Assembly (NCBI GenBank): GCA_916610825.1
Contig: OU744447.1
Location: 31,012,561 to 31,076,560, forward strand
Reading direction: 5' to 3'
Origin: Haliclystus octoradiatus
Lineage: Eukaryota > Cnidaria > Staurozoa > Stauromedusae > Haliclystidae
DNA: 64,000 bases
Each line of letters starts with the position of its first letter. Position 1 is the stretch's first letter. A program made the translations under genes and the position numbers. The notes beneath the pieces were generated by a model that was not told the DNA's origin, made no database searches, and was given only the letters and a program-made list of their open reading frames with translations. Below are positions 22,425-35,300 of this stretch, in pieces.

Positions 22425-23055
22425 AAATAAAATATAACAACATGCATGATATTATAGGCTAAACAATTCATAAGATATGATGTTCTTATACTTACCTTGA
22501 ATAAATACTCTGTGAAGTTTGTCACATAGATGAATCAATTTTTTGTATTTTTCATACTTTACTTATACAACAGTTACACTGCATCGTCTTGTACAACAGC
22601 AATTTCATAATATTTATGAAAATCATTTGATTTAAGTTACAATGCATTATTATGATTTAAATTTCAAGTTCCAAAAAATAATTGATTTACTTGATTAACA
22701 TATTGTTTTTTTTTTATCAAGGCAAGCAGCTGACCTTTGATGAATAATGAAAATATCATAGCAATCACGTTTAGGGGTCCTTGTGGAGGAGTTCTTAAAA
22801 TAGATAAACAATGAGTTTGATTAAATCACACAAACAACCAAAGCCACTATACAAAAGTATCATCTTCGTATGTTGAGAATGGAGAGCTGTCAAATATATC
22901 CATTTACATATCCATTGTTTCAGAACTACAATTTCTTTGAATGTGACATATTTATTTATGGTTCTCATCTTAAATATAATCTTATCAAGGGAATTAGAAG
23001 ATTTGTAGAATTAGCAGACATTCATCATCATCTCAAAAATTTCCATAATTTCCTT
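22425..23055. repeat. Segmental duplication, copy B
   Basis: Diverged counterpart of 18,906-19,545 in the same orientation, about 3.5 kb away. Numerous small insertions and substitutions show that the duplication is old. Confidence 0.65.
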
Positions 23056-23182
23056 CCAACCTAATGCAATTTAGAAATTTCTCATCAACAATTCCAAGAA
23101 CCACATGTTTTTCAAAATCAATTTTTAAAAGATGTTGCTTAAAACGTTCATGCATTTCATAAAATGATAAGAATGAAAATCA

Positions 23183-23355
23183 TATATAAAATATGAAGTC
23201 AAAAGTCGGACAATCATGTTTGCTACTCAAAGTTTCACTACAAGGCGATCATCATAGAATCTATTCAATAGCTGATAACCTTGGCATGAACTTTGAGTAG
23301 CAAAACTTTGAGTAGCAAACACGATTGCCTGATTTTTAACTTCATACCTTATATA
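23183..23355. repeat. Inverted repeat, ~50-bp arms
   Basis: The arm at 23,183-23,233 (containing TTTGCTACTCAAAGTT) is the imperfect reverse complement of 23,304-23,355, with a loop of about 70 bp. The inner part of the right arm is additionally duplicated. The outer ends read TATATAA and TTATATA. It may be a small foldback element; no target duplication is evident. Confidence 0.6.
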
Positions 23356-23359
23356 TTAC

Positions 23360-26300
23360 TTAAAGCTCAGCTGTATAGCATTGAGCCATATGTTCAATCA
23401 GTAAACAATTTACAACACATTATATAATATTGAAAGTAAAATAAAAGTCTGAATTGTTTTGAAAATATCTATTTTCGTTGCATGTTTTGGTTTTGAAACT
23501 TACTATCTTGAGTAACTCCTTCTAACACGAACATAAACCTATTCGGCGTCTATTGCCCATGTACGCATAACATCTATCCCTGTTCCGACCCTGGTATCTC
23601 TACACACTAGAGCTAGCCGAGGTCTAGGACGCTACAACTAGGGTAAATTTCTGATCATTGATGTTAACCCGGCTTAATTGTTGTAGTCACATGAAACCAC
23701 TGTAAAAATTATTCAGTACTCCTGGAAGTCCTCTTTTTGTCGAATTTGTGTGTAATTTTTTTTCTTCTCATACTCATTTCAAGGAAGATTTGCCGACTGA
23801 CCAAGTCCTCACGGGGTGTGTCACGCCCACAATACTCCCATACTATAGGGACGGCCCTGAATAGGTATGAACTGCTCAATATGTTCGCCTGCTCAAAATA
23901 ATAGGATGTAGCACAACATTTCCAATAACTAATGAACACATTTTTATGATTGTTTATTGAAATTTCCCGTTTATATTGACACAGCGTACAATTATTTATC
24001 GGATTATGCGTTGACAAAGTTCTAAATCCTCTATAGTTCAATCTTTTGGAACATAATGGCTTTCCCAAATAGTAGAAACATAATGGCGGTCATATTTTCT
24101 GAGAGATACGGCTTCAAATGTTAAAAAGATAAATCCCAAATCTCCGAGCAACCTCCAATTTGTGGGTCGGAATATTTTTTATTACATACAAATTGCCACA
24201 ATCTAACTTTGCGTTCTAGTCTTCAAGAAGAGAGAGGTGCTACTGTCATTCTTTGCCTAGATCTCTTCATGCAGAATAAATGAAGATTAAGTCGATAAAC
24301 TTTCTATTCTTAAGTTGCATGCATACTTTCAACTTTGGTAACGAGTTTTGAAGGAGAATTTTAAATTTGCAAATCAGTTTTTTGAGGATTTCGATTCGAT
24401 GCATTTTCACTCAAGCCATTTTGTTGATCTTCTTGACAAGAAATTAAATTTAGGCTCCCCTCTAACCTAGGAAATGCGTAAAGACGTATCACGATTTCAA
24501 CTTTTGGTTTGCATGTATATCATGAGTTGGCAAATTTTATCCGATTAGGAGCAAGCTGAATTGCTATTAATTTCAGTTCGTTAGTATAACCCCAACCTTA
24601 CTTACAGAGCCTTTCTAATAGAACTTGGATGTTAAAATTTATCTCATATCTCAAGCGCCGTACTGGACTAGGTCGCGTTGTGTTATTGTTATTTTATAAC
24701 GCTTCTTGTTATATAATTGCGAAGTTGAAAGATCATTTATGCGGTGATTAGTGTTGACATTACTTGTGATTAAAAATGACAACATAGATGTAGACCAAAA
24801 GAACAAAGATGTCTATTGTTTTACCGTCCAATCACGAGGCGATGGTTAGGGATTACGGTTAGTGGTTAGTGTTAAGTTTAGTGTTAGGTTCCAATGAAAC
24901 CTGATGATATACATATCGAGCGTTAAAACTGTAAAACATATTGTTGGCGCAGTGCATTCTCTTTGGTTCTCTATACAAGAAATAGCAAATCGAAGTCTGA
25001 CTAAGCAACTACCGTTAATCGAAGCTTCTAATGATATATGTAACTCAAATATCTTGCTTGACGACCAAATGAGAAAGTAGCCACATACTACACACGCACA
25101 CACACATGTTGGTTCAAATACTTTCGTACAACAGGTTTAGAATGCCATCTAAAATCTTAGTTCAAAATACAAGGGAACGCAAATCCTTAGAAAGCTTGAG
25201 GTTTGATTTCAAGTATTGGTTCTATCGCTTTTTCAATCGCAGGAAAGTGATGTAAAGACAATGATTGGCATTGAATATTCTACAACCAAAAAATTAAACT
25301 AAATTGCTCACGATTTCTTCACTGAAAAATCTCGCATTAAATCATCATCAGTATTGTAATTGGTTTGCTCCACTGGGTACTATGTTTGCATCACAATGAT
25401 CATATGTTCATATGATAATTTTTCTTGTGACAATTATACCTTTTAATCAATCCGCATACTTTATTTGCTACTTTTACAGCTTTTCTTCTGTTTGAGACTT
25501 TAAAGAGGAATATGAATAATGTTGAAATATCATACTAAAGACAAATTGGAAACTGATTTAGCAGAATATTTTTTTTTGTATTTTTTCTTCTCTCAGTCGA
25601 TCATAATTGTATTATTCATTTTCGAAATCTTTCCATTTTCTACAGAGATTTCATAACGCATTTCTCTGTTTAATCAGAAATGATCCATTTTCTCACGTAT
25701 TTATTTTACAATCGACTTGATAAAAGTAGTTTTTTGCGCGAAACTTACTCACGGATCCTTTCTTATAGGAAATCGATTTGAATAACAAGATAAAAATCTT
25801 ATATCTCAAGCGCTGGCACGGGAAACGCTATGCGAATATTTTAGTTATAAAAGATACGAAAATAATCGAACCAACTTCCCAATCATCATAAATAACACCT
25901 TTTATGATGTAATTGCAATGTCGCAAAACCAGCAGGTAGGTTGTGATTAGTTTTGACACTGTTTGTGATCAATAGTGACAGCTGAATGACTTTAGACCGT
26001 AGATCGAATGAAAAGGTTCTGAACTCCTTGATCATCTCAATATGTTCAATTGTATTAACTTAACTAGTTGTATTTCAGAACAACACTCAAGACTTTTTAT
26101 CCTAAATCATGTAAACATTGATGGTTGTGTCTAGGTGATCGCGCAAGCGATCTCGTAAACACTTATCCAATACTAACAAAAATCGACCTGCTATATCAGC
26201 TACTTCTTCTCTTCTTCAATCCGCAACGCACATCATTCACTAATGAATATATGGATTTAAAGCTATAAATATTCTGGATTCAGTTTGATTTTAAACAAGT

Positions 26301-26440
26301 TGGGGAAATGTAACAATTTTCTCTCAAAGTATACCTAAGTTTTGGTTAGTGTATTAAAGAGCCATATTAGCATATTATAAACAAGAGATTGAGTATCCGG
26401 GCTTATTCTAGCCATCAATGTTCTCTTGATGTATTGCCGC
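23360..26440. other. No supported gene; diverged repeat pair
   Basis: A minus-strand 119-codon frame at 23,709-24,068 is the longest open stretch, but it has no domain, splice or repeat support. The segment 24,640-24,800 (TATCTCAAGCGC ... GATTAGTGTTGACA) has a diverged counterpart at 25,795-25,997. A TTAGGG-like degenerate run (GGTTAGTGGTTAGTG) lies near 24,850 and a short CA run near 25,091. Confidence 0.4.
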
Positions 26441-26442
26441 AC

Positions 26443-26868
26443 GAGTTACGCAAGCAATCATATCAAAAAAGACTTCCATGAAAGTAACAGTAGAACCTCA
26501 TTCAAATCAATTTTTGACGTTGCCCTAAGAGTTACGCAAGCAATAATAACAAAAAAGTTTCCCTTCAAAGTAACAGTAGAACCTCATTCAAATCAATTTT
26601 TGACGTTGCCTAAAGAGTTATGCAAGCAATCATATCAAAAAAGACTTCCATGAAAGTAACAGTAGAACCTCATTCAAATCAATTTTTGACGTTGCCCTAA
26701 GAGTTACGCAAGCAATAATAACAAAAAAGTTTCCCTTCAAAGTAACAGTAGAACCTCATTCAAATCAATTTTTGACGTTGCCTAAAGAGTTACGCAAGCA
26801 ATCATATCAAAAAAGACTTCCATGAAAGTAACAGTAGAACCTCATTCAAATCAATTTTTGACGTCCCC
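26443..26868 (+). repeat. 86-bp satellite, five copies, A-B-A-B-A
   Basis: Monomers start (GAGTTA) at 26,443, 26,529, 26,615, 26,701 and 26,787, exactly 86 bp apart. All share CAGTAGAACCTCATTCAAAT and AATTTTTGACGT. Two variants alternate: A has CAAAAAAGACTTCCATGAAAG, B has AAAAAAGTTTCCCTTCAAAG. Copies of the same variant are more alike than neighbours, so the 172-bp dimer is the unit of amplification. Any open frame through it is a by-product of the repeat. Confidence 0.92.
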
Positions 26869-29207
26869 TTTTTGTCTTACTATAGCAAGCAAATTAAATT
26901 ATGATGTGCATTATGGGTCTATATGTGCTAGAGTCAAAATTAACTTTTTTGAAATCCTCTTTCGTCCTAAACCCGATTGAGAATTATGTACAGATTTATA
27001 AAAACATTCATATAGTCTTTCCAGCCTGTATTCCATTCTAATTTGTTAATCGTAAGACATTTTTACCTTGTTACCTTGACCTTAGATATACATATTGTAT
27101 TTTTAAGATTCTATCTACTAAGATTTTTTGTTAGTATATTATTATTTTTATTAGTAGTATTTCTATAACTATATCAATACATTTTTTATCATTATTTCCT
27201 TCTTTACAACTGTTTAACAAGAAAAAAATTGATGATATATAATTATCATTCTTTGCAGTGAAAATTTATTCTGGTACAACATAAAACATATTAAGGTATT
27301 ATTTTGAAAATCTTTGATTTTTACCACCCTAAAAAATTTCGTATATATGTTTTATCTTAAGGAACATAATGATTAAAGCATATTTAATCGGCTCTTCAGT
27401 GATAAAATAATATATTATGTTCATATGTGTATATGGCAGATAGGAGAACATTCGATCAGCTTTTCGTCTTTCACTTTTTCACTTACTATATAGTTATTAG
27501 TCGTGAATATGCTTTATATTATATAACGAATTGTCTTAAGATGTATTTTTATTCCATTGTTAACTGTATGGAAATACCAACATGCAATTCACAGTTAAAT
27601 ATAATGATGTTCTATTGAACTTTATCTGTCATTTGGTTGGCTGGAGATGAACATGTCACCTGTTAGATCAATGAGAATCGTGTCAAATGGAATGAAGTTT
27701 CGAAGTCAGACACTTACTGGCTTCCTATGGCTCAAGATCATGGTTTTATGTCAGCTATCAAGGTAAAATTTTTTGTTTTTCTTTAGATTCTATCGCTTTT
27801 TATGGAATCGTATGTCTACTACCTGTGGATTTTATCATTATGTTAAGATACCTGTTTTGGTTCAACTTACAGAAGCATTATTAATGATCTTTTTAAAAGA
27901 GTTTCCCAAATTTATTAATCAATTGTTCATTCTATAAAAATATAAAATAAAATTTTAAATCCAGTAAAATATAATGCATTTATCCTTTGTATATGTATAT
28001 GTGCGTAACAATCGAAGATAAAAGATAGAAGAGAAGAAGAGACGATATTTGATGCTTCGACAGCTGGTGTCATCTTCAGGAAATTTAGTTGAAAAGAAAT
28101 GTAATAAACAATCAAAATGAGATCTGACTACTTCTAAACTAATACCATAAAGCTGAAAATTACACATTGAATGCATGAATAATTTGCATGTTTGCGTAAC
28201 AGCGAATAGTTGTGAATTACATACAGAATAACACAGCAATAATTAACAAGTGATTAAATGGTTTCGATTAAGAATTTATATTTTCATTTAAAAGGTATAT
28301 TTTAAATTTATAAACATTAGGTGCCTGACGTGTTTCCAGACTTACAAGTTACATACAATAAAACTATATATATACATTTTTAAGAAAGTTTTGTTGATGG
28401 CGAATTGAATGCGCCATTGGCAAGTCACACCCACCACGTGGAGTGACGGTAAAAAGTTTACTAGAGTCAATGTCTACAAAACTTTAATAAGTTTTTAACA
28501 AAATAATACGTCAGCAATCAATCTTCTACTTTCAATTAAACCTTTTAAGTGTCTCGATGTTCAAGATAATAATGCGTTCTTTATAATTTAAATGGTATCG
28601 AGGTCACATGTTTTGAAAATTGGCATTGTACAGATTCTAACATTTGAAATCATGTTTTAAAAATCGGTGACCAAGCCTCACTAACATCTTCAAGGATGGA
28701 ACACACATACGTCATGAATAGATACATTTTATATGAACGGTCTCTGGAATAACATGACCACTTTTCACACTATCTGAACTAACCCCGGTTACAATTAACC
28801 TGGATCGAATCCATGGCAGTGTGAATGCAACTAACTCCTTAACCCAGCGTCCACTTTTACAATGTAATGTATTCCTGGTAATTTTGTAAGCTTCTATCGG
28901 ATATTGTTTTTAGTATGACAGAAATATAGATTATTAAAAATGGGACGTCGAATTCCTTTTTCCGCATTAGTCTGACTCTAGTTTCAGTTTGATTTATAAA
29001 AGCTTATTAGTGTAAACACAACCAATCTCACCCGGGTTGGAGGTAACTGAGTCGAACCTGGGTTACAAATATGTCGTGGGAAAAGGGCTATACTCGATTA
29101 CTCGAAATGTCAAACAACGATTATTTTATCACTCAATGCTATTTACGCGAACTTATTAATTGAGGCGAACTTATTAATTGCTATTTTATGTTTACATATT
29201 TTTCTAG
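26869..29207. other. Intergenic; possible MITE near 28.8-29.1 kb
   Basis: No gene seen before the 29.2-kb exon. Between about 28,765 and 29,090 blocks such as AACCCCGGTTAC and AACCTGGGTTAC with AGTGTGAATGCAAC-like strings lie in opposite orientation, as in palindromic MITEs, but I could not define ends or a target duplication. A 17-bp unit (GCGAACTTATTAATTG plus linker) is repeated twice at 29,147-29,180, just upstream of the signal-peptide exon. Confidence 0.35.
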
Positions 29208-29220
29208 GAACTCGGCCACG

Positions 29221-29383
29221 ATGATTTTGTCTGTTTCATTTATGCTTCTTTGTGTATTCTCAATTACACAACAAACTAATCAAACATCTAATGGTCAATA
29301 TCATCACCACATGAAACGATATCATTCTTCGCGAAATTATTATGATAGAAACAGCAACAACAACAATAACAGAGTGAATGAAT
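29221..29383 (+). CDS. Exon 1: signal peptide
   Basis: The ATG at 29,221 starts MILSVSFMLLCVFSITQQ, a hydrophobic signal peptide. It is followed by TNQTSNGQYHHHMKRYHSSR and an Asn run. The donor is GAAT-GTAGGT, leaving in phase 1. A TTTTTCTAG acceptor 14 bp before the ATG suggests a spliced 5' leader exon further left. Confidence 0.55.
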
Positions 29384-32300
29384 GTAGGTGAACCGATATT
29401 GGTGCATATATATCATATTTATGCAAGCAAAATGCAGATATTATAGTGAACCAAGATATTGATATTCAAATTTGCATTTCACAGAGTTTTCAAGAGACAA
29501 TGACATTATCTTACCTTCGAATAAATTAGTTAAAATTTTCAAATTCATAATGAAAATAATTACATTTTTTCAACAGATTTGACTTTATTTGATGACGTTT
29601 TGGCTTCCGAAATTTAAAGCCATGATTACAAATTTGAACTTCAACTGTATACATGACAAGAACATTTTTTTTATCTCAGACTCGAATAGCTGAAGCTGAA
29701 TATGATGAAGAATGATGACAAGGATTTCTTTGTTCGAACGAGTATAAGCAGAGATATTTAATGTCAAAGTTTCTTACGTCCCAGTCAATATGCCTACACT
29801 TTTGGGAAACCTTTTCTGCCTGAAACGAGTTCATTAGCCGAAAAAAACACATGAAATGCAAGGACATTTAGTAGTTGAAATAGCGTTTTTCTGTACAAAA
29901 TTGCTCAACCACATAACAAACACCTGTCACAAATGGAGGTGATGTATACGCCCTGTATACGTAGAGCAGCGGTGCATAGTTCAAACTGCAGGCCGCGGAG
30001 GATGATTGACACATTTTGGAGAGAAAAATATACGTTCAACAACTGAAATCCTTTATATTTCATGCATTTCTTCATAAATTTTATCTATTTCAGGCAGAAA
30101 AGGTGTCCTAGAGGTGTGAGCATAGCTGACTTGAACGTTAACAACTTTTGATTTCGTGTGAAAGGAGATACGATATTTTATAGTTTTGACTTCACCTTTT
30201 TCCTATATTAAGCCTTCTTGTCACTCCAGCTGTCGTTTCTAGTTTGGAAAACAGTGAACATAGGGTATATATTCAACATCAAACATATCCACTTATCTGA
30301 TTCCAAATTAAAAAATCCTTCCCACCATTCTTCATCATTTGGCTCCAGCTACTCGAACCGAAAAAGCAACGCTACATCAGGCATTTACAAATGGTGACCC
30401 CGGCGTGGTTATGATTGTAAGGCATGATGATTAACTTGGTAGAGACAATGAATAAGACAAAGATAACGTTAATGTATTCTTTATTAAATGACTGATTAAT
30501 TATCTTTTGTGTCAGTCTATTTTATACTCAACTAATATGAGGCTATAATACAAACGAGGCTAAAACTATATGTTGATTCAGTACAATTCTGATGTATATA
30601 TAATATTACCTTTTAAAGACCATGTAAAATCAAAATTAAGCTTTGATTAGAAACATCTTTTTAAAAGATAAATGGTTTTAGAAGATTCATCAAACCGTTT
30701 GTTACACCAAGCGTTTTATACCGTCATAAATGTGATCTGTGCGAAGCAGATTATGTCGATTTTACATGTCGGTGTCTGCATCAATGTGTACATAAACGAA
30801 CCACATCACTTTAAAGAACTTCAAGGGATTACGTCATTGCAGAAACAGGCATGATTGTCTTGTGTATAAATTGCTGTATATTTGTCGATTGCAGCCAACA
30901 TTGAATCGACAAGAAGATTTTACGTGTTGTTTTAATTTTCAGGCCCATAATAGTACATTTTTATTTGTTTAGAATATTTGAAAATAGCAGAAGCTAATGT
31001 CACAGCGTCGTCAAATAAAATCAGCTTTGCCGGATTAAATTTATCTTTTTGTATTGAGCAAATTATTCAGCAAAACTGAATTTAGAACATTCAACCTTTG
31101 AATAATTAAAATTTAAGAACAGCATTTCCGGTCAAAAACTTTCACATAGCACAATAGATGAATGGTAAGAATGACACTTGGCTAGTGAGGGACATTTACA
31201 GACAAATATAAACATATGTACACCGACGTTGAATGAAACCCAGCCTACCTCACAAAATGTGGACACTCTGCCACTGAGCTACCATACACCTGTACCTTAT
31301 ACTCTTACATGTCACGAACCTCGTCATACACTGTACTATAGGGCTCGCATAAATTACTATATACTTTTTAAAAGGAAAAAATTGTCAAATAAAGCATTTG
31401 TAAATATAAATTATACACATCGACTATGATCATGCGCATTTTATTTTGTGTAGATTTATTGTCAAGAAGTAATTCTATTTCCTGACATAAATATTTGTAT
31501 GAATGTACGTGAGAGAGAAAGAGGAAACAGAACAAGGATCAATAAAACACGCCATCTCTGGTATCGATAATAATTCATTTTTACATGAAACTCTCCCTTA
31601 TAATAAAATGTGGTTTTAAGATTAGTGTAGTAAAAGAAGTAAGATTGAGCTGGAAAACACGAAAGTCATTGTGATTAAATTCATGTATTTCATAATAAAT
31701 ATGATCCATTTGACGCAAAAACAGTATTTCAAAGGTGAAGACAAGGCTGAGTTCGTGGATAAAAATATTACGTTCACGAGAAAAGAGACGCGATTTATTA
31801 TCATTCAAATTATCCCTATAGTAAACCCTCCTGTCATTCAGGCTATCGTTCTAATAGTTATTAAAAATGTGACGGATCTACAAATTGTGTACTTTGTACA
31901 TTATATATCACCTCTTATATATAATCCAATCGCATATATCCAGAAATATTTTTCACTATTATTCCTCATTCAACGTACGCTATCCGAATGCCCACTCTAA
32001 TTCCACCATATCATTGTGGAAAGGTATAAAACAAACGTTTAGATCTGAGAGGACAAATCTCCCAAATTCAACAAAAGCTAACTCAGCTTAAATAGACACA
32101 CTTGCTTTTAAGGGTTTACAAATCACAAGCTCCGAATGAGAGATTTTTAGCTTCCGAGTGTCTTCCATCATTTCTTGGATATTAGCAAAAATGAATACAA
32201 ACATTTGCAAGCATGTGGCAAACCTGTCAAAATTAACACAAATGTTGTAATTCTACAGCATCTTTTAATTTTTAATCTCCGAATTCATAAATTGAAATTC

Positions 32301-35300
32301 AATTTCAATTAAGATCATGAAAATGGAATTTCACCATAACAAGATAGATACAGCTGAACTCGGCTAATTTCACCTTTTTAATGCCCTCAATATCCACATC
32401 TAAAACTGATTTCTGCATTCCATTCGCCATACAAGCTCTCATTTTCCTACCTCGTATACAAAGACCTCTGTAGCTTAAAGTGTACATGTAAATTGTAGCA
32501 ACAATTGAAATATTTTTTCTAAACTCGATTTAGACAGAGCTGTAAGGTCTTTTTTCTAATGAAATCATAGTTTTCAAAGGTATCAAGTTTTCACTGTTTT
32601 ATTAGCCATGTTTTACCTTATAATTTCATGCACTCTCTATCAACCAATCAAATTAAAGAAGATCATATTAGAAATTTTTGAATAATATTTCTGGGATACG
32701 AATAAGTAGTAATTTAAGTGAATTAGTTATTTTTCATTCTTCCATGCTGAATTCGTATTTTAAGGAATTGCGGTGACATAGGTTAGATTATAAATAGATA
32801 AATCTCTGACCGCATTATATGTAAATAGGGTCATAAATTTCTACGATACCCAAGAGAATGGTCCATGTCCATGGATAATTATATTGTAATATTTATTTCA
32901 AATGCCTCTGTCAAAATTAATTTTTATCCATCTATGACTATTCGCAGATCCACTCTTAAAATCGAACGTGGAAGAAATGAATAGCACAGGAACATTTTAC
33001 GTACCAGGATCTAACTACTGTAGGGGTATTACTGGGCGAAAACATGGTTCAACAATTAATTTGAACCTTACAAATTGTGGCTCTTCTGACATATTCAATT
33101 TCTTAAATAATGACTACCATGTCTCAATTCAAAGTATTCCATTGGTTGCTGAAGGTTATATGATCAACTCAATCACAATTAACACAATAGAAAATTCTTT
33201 GGAAGTTAATGGCAATATTTCATCACCCACTATAGTTTTAACTGGATGTCATCAATCAAATGTTAAAGTCAGTGCTACGGAAATAATGACTCGAACACAA
33301 TATGCAACAAGCTTCGATTTGGTTTGTGGACAAACATCAATCACATTTGAATCCAGAGGATCAAGCATTGAACAGTATTTAGTCAAGCAGGAGGTAAAGA
33401 CGATAGATTTTGAAACACTAATGAAGACATTAGGCATTCCTAGTGGATTTTGGGATTATAAACTTAAAACTGTAAAGAGTGGAGTGAAAGGCACACACAT
33501 GTCCACAATAACAGGAGTATACAGACCAAATAAGCGAATTGAGCTTTCTTTCACAATGCAAGACTATGATAGAACTGGAAAAAATTCCATACTTGTACAG
33601 AAATCATTCGAAGAAAAAGATAGACGTTTGAAATTTGCAATTATATCTGTGTTTGAAGGCACACGTAGTAGACTGACTTCAATTATGAAGACTCTGAAGT
33701 TTCAAAACAAGAAACTTTTAGAAAATGTTGAAAATTTTGCATTCGTTAAAGCAACAGCCGATATTGATTATGTTGAAACAGAAAGTGTAAAGAGCAAGAT
33801 AAAACAATTTTATACAACGCAGACTATTGTAGCCCTTCCTGAGGGAGATAATATTATGTTTTTAAAGAACTTCCGAAGCCCTCTTTATGAAAATTCTGAA
33901 ATCGTGCGGTTTACTGGAGAGTTCCGTGAAAACAATGTATTGAGATTTACAGCTGATGCAAGATTAGAACGATACATCGATCCAATGATTAGCATTTTTG
34001 CTAACGATGATATCAATAGGGAAAAAGAACGATATGGTTTTATGCAAGGCGGACATTCATTACTGATATTGATATTTGCTGAATATGTAATGGACAAGGA
34101 CTTTGTACGCTTAAATGTAGAACAGATTAGCGATATACCTCTAATCAATAATATGGCATCGTTGAATAATATTACTTATAACATTGATGTTTGGACCCAT
34201 ACTATTGTTTTTGGATCTGGTAGAACTGTTATTATGAGCGAGGAAACACTCGTAGAAGTCACCATTGAGATGCCTGATGGGAAATATCATCCAATTGTCA
34301 AAGGGATCCTGAAAGCATTCAATTTGGAACAACTTCTTATTAATGCTGGAATCGACGCTACCCTCATTGGTAAATATACTCATTTCAAGACAATCTTCAA
34401 AGCAAAAACTACTAATGTTAAGTTCAAATGTGATCTATTGGTTCCTCTAAATGAACGGAAGCTGAGGTAAATCAAATACATGTAATATTTTATATATGTG
34501 GGTATAATCTTGCTGGTAGATTGTGTAGATTTGTAGATTATCATTTTGTTAAGAATACATGGGAAAAGTAGCATTCTTTCGTTTCATTCGTTTGTAAAAT
34601 TTATATTGAAGATTTGAAAATTAATTATCGCATCATAAAATAGTCTAAACATAGAATAAATCAGATCAGAAATGCGACAATTGATCAATAATTATAGTCC
34701 CATTATCTGTAGTTGTCCTTTTAAATTGTTGATTCTCAAATATATACAATAATATGTACAATTTTTTAATGTTAAATTTCAAACGTATTTCACATATCTT
34801 TTCAATATCTATTCAAGGTGTCAATAGCTCTAACTTGCTCCAGTATTGAAAGAGTTTTCATATTTGCAAAACGCCCACACATTGTTAGATTAGATGATAA
34901 AGTAGATCATCAAATTGATCTCTTTTAATTCTGAATCAAACAATTTAAATTATATATGGTATAGCTAAATATTTAGCTGTACATCACAAAGCCCATGTCC
35001 GAAATTTGAATTTTAATTTACATAAACATTTCTACTGTATTGAATTTATTTTATTAATTGGAAAATGTCCCTTGGAAACTGCAATCTGTAGCTGTTCCGG
35101 TACGAGACATATTTTTCAACATTATTTCGTTTTCATACGAACCTATATGTGAACACTACTTATATTAGATTAAAATATTACAATGAAGGAAGTTGCGTTT
35201 AACATTTATCCTCATGTTGATCAATTCACTTTTTGTCAAAAGAATTACAGCTGATATAGATTTAATGGATGGAGTCACAACTAGAGTAGAAATGGATGTA

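Noticed and set aside
23709-24068. 119-codon minus-strand frame
   Set aside because: No signal peptide, domain, splice sites or repeat relation; composition looks accidental.
24846-24890. Interstitial telomere repeat
   Set aside because: GGTTAG-like words are present, but they are few, irregular and mixed with other words.
26426-26653. 75-codon frame in the satellite
   Set aside because: Only a by-product of the 86-bp repeat; the frame shifts between monomers.
30102-30121. 20-bp microexon of the large gene between exons 1 and 2
   Set aside because: It would be in phase with exon 1, but leaves in phase 0 and does not fit exon 2; exon 1 joins exon 2 directly.
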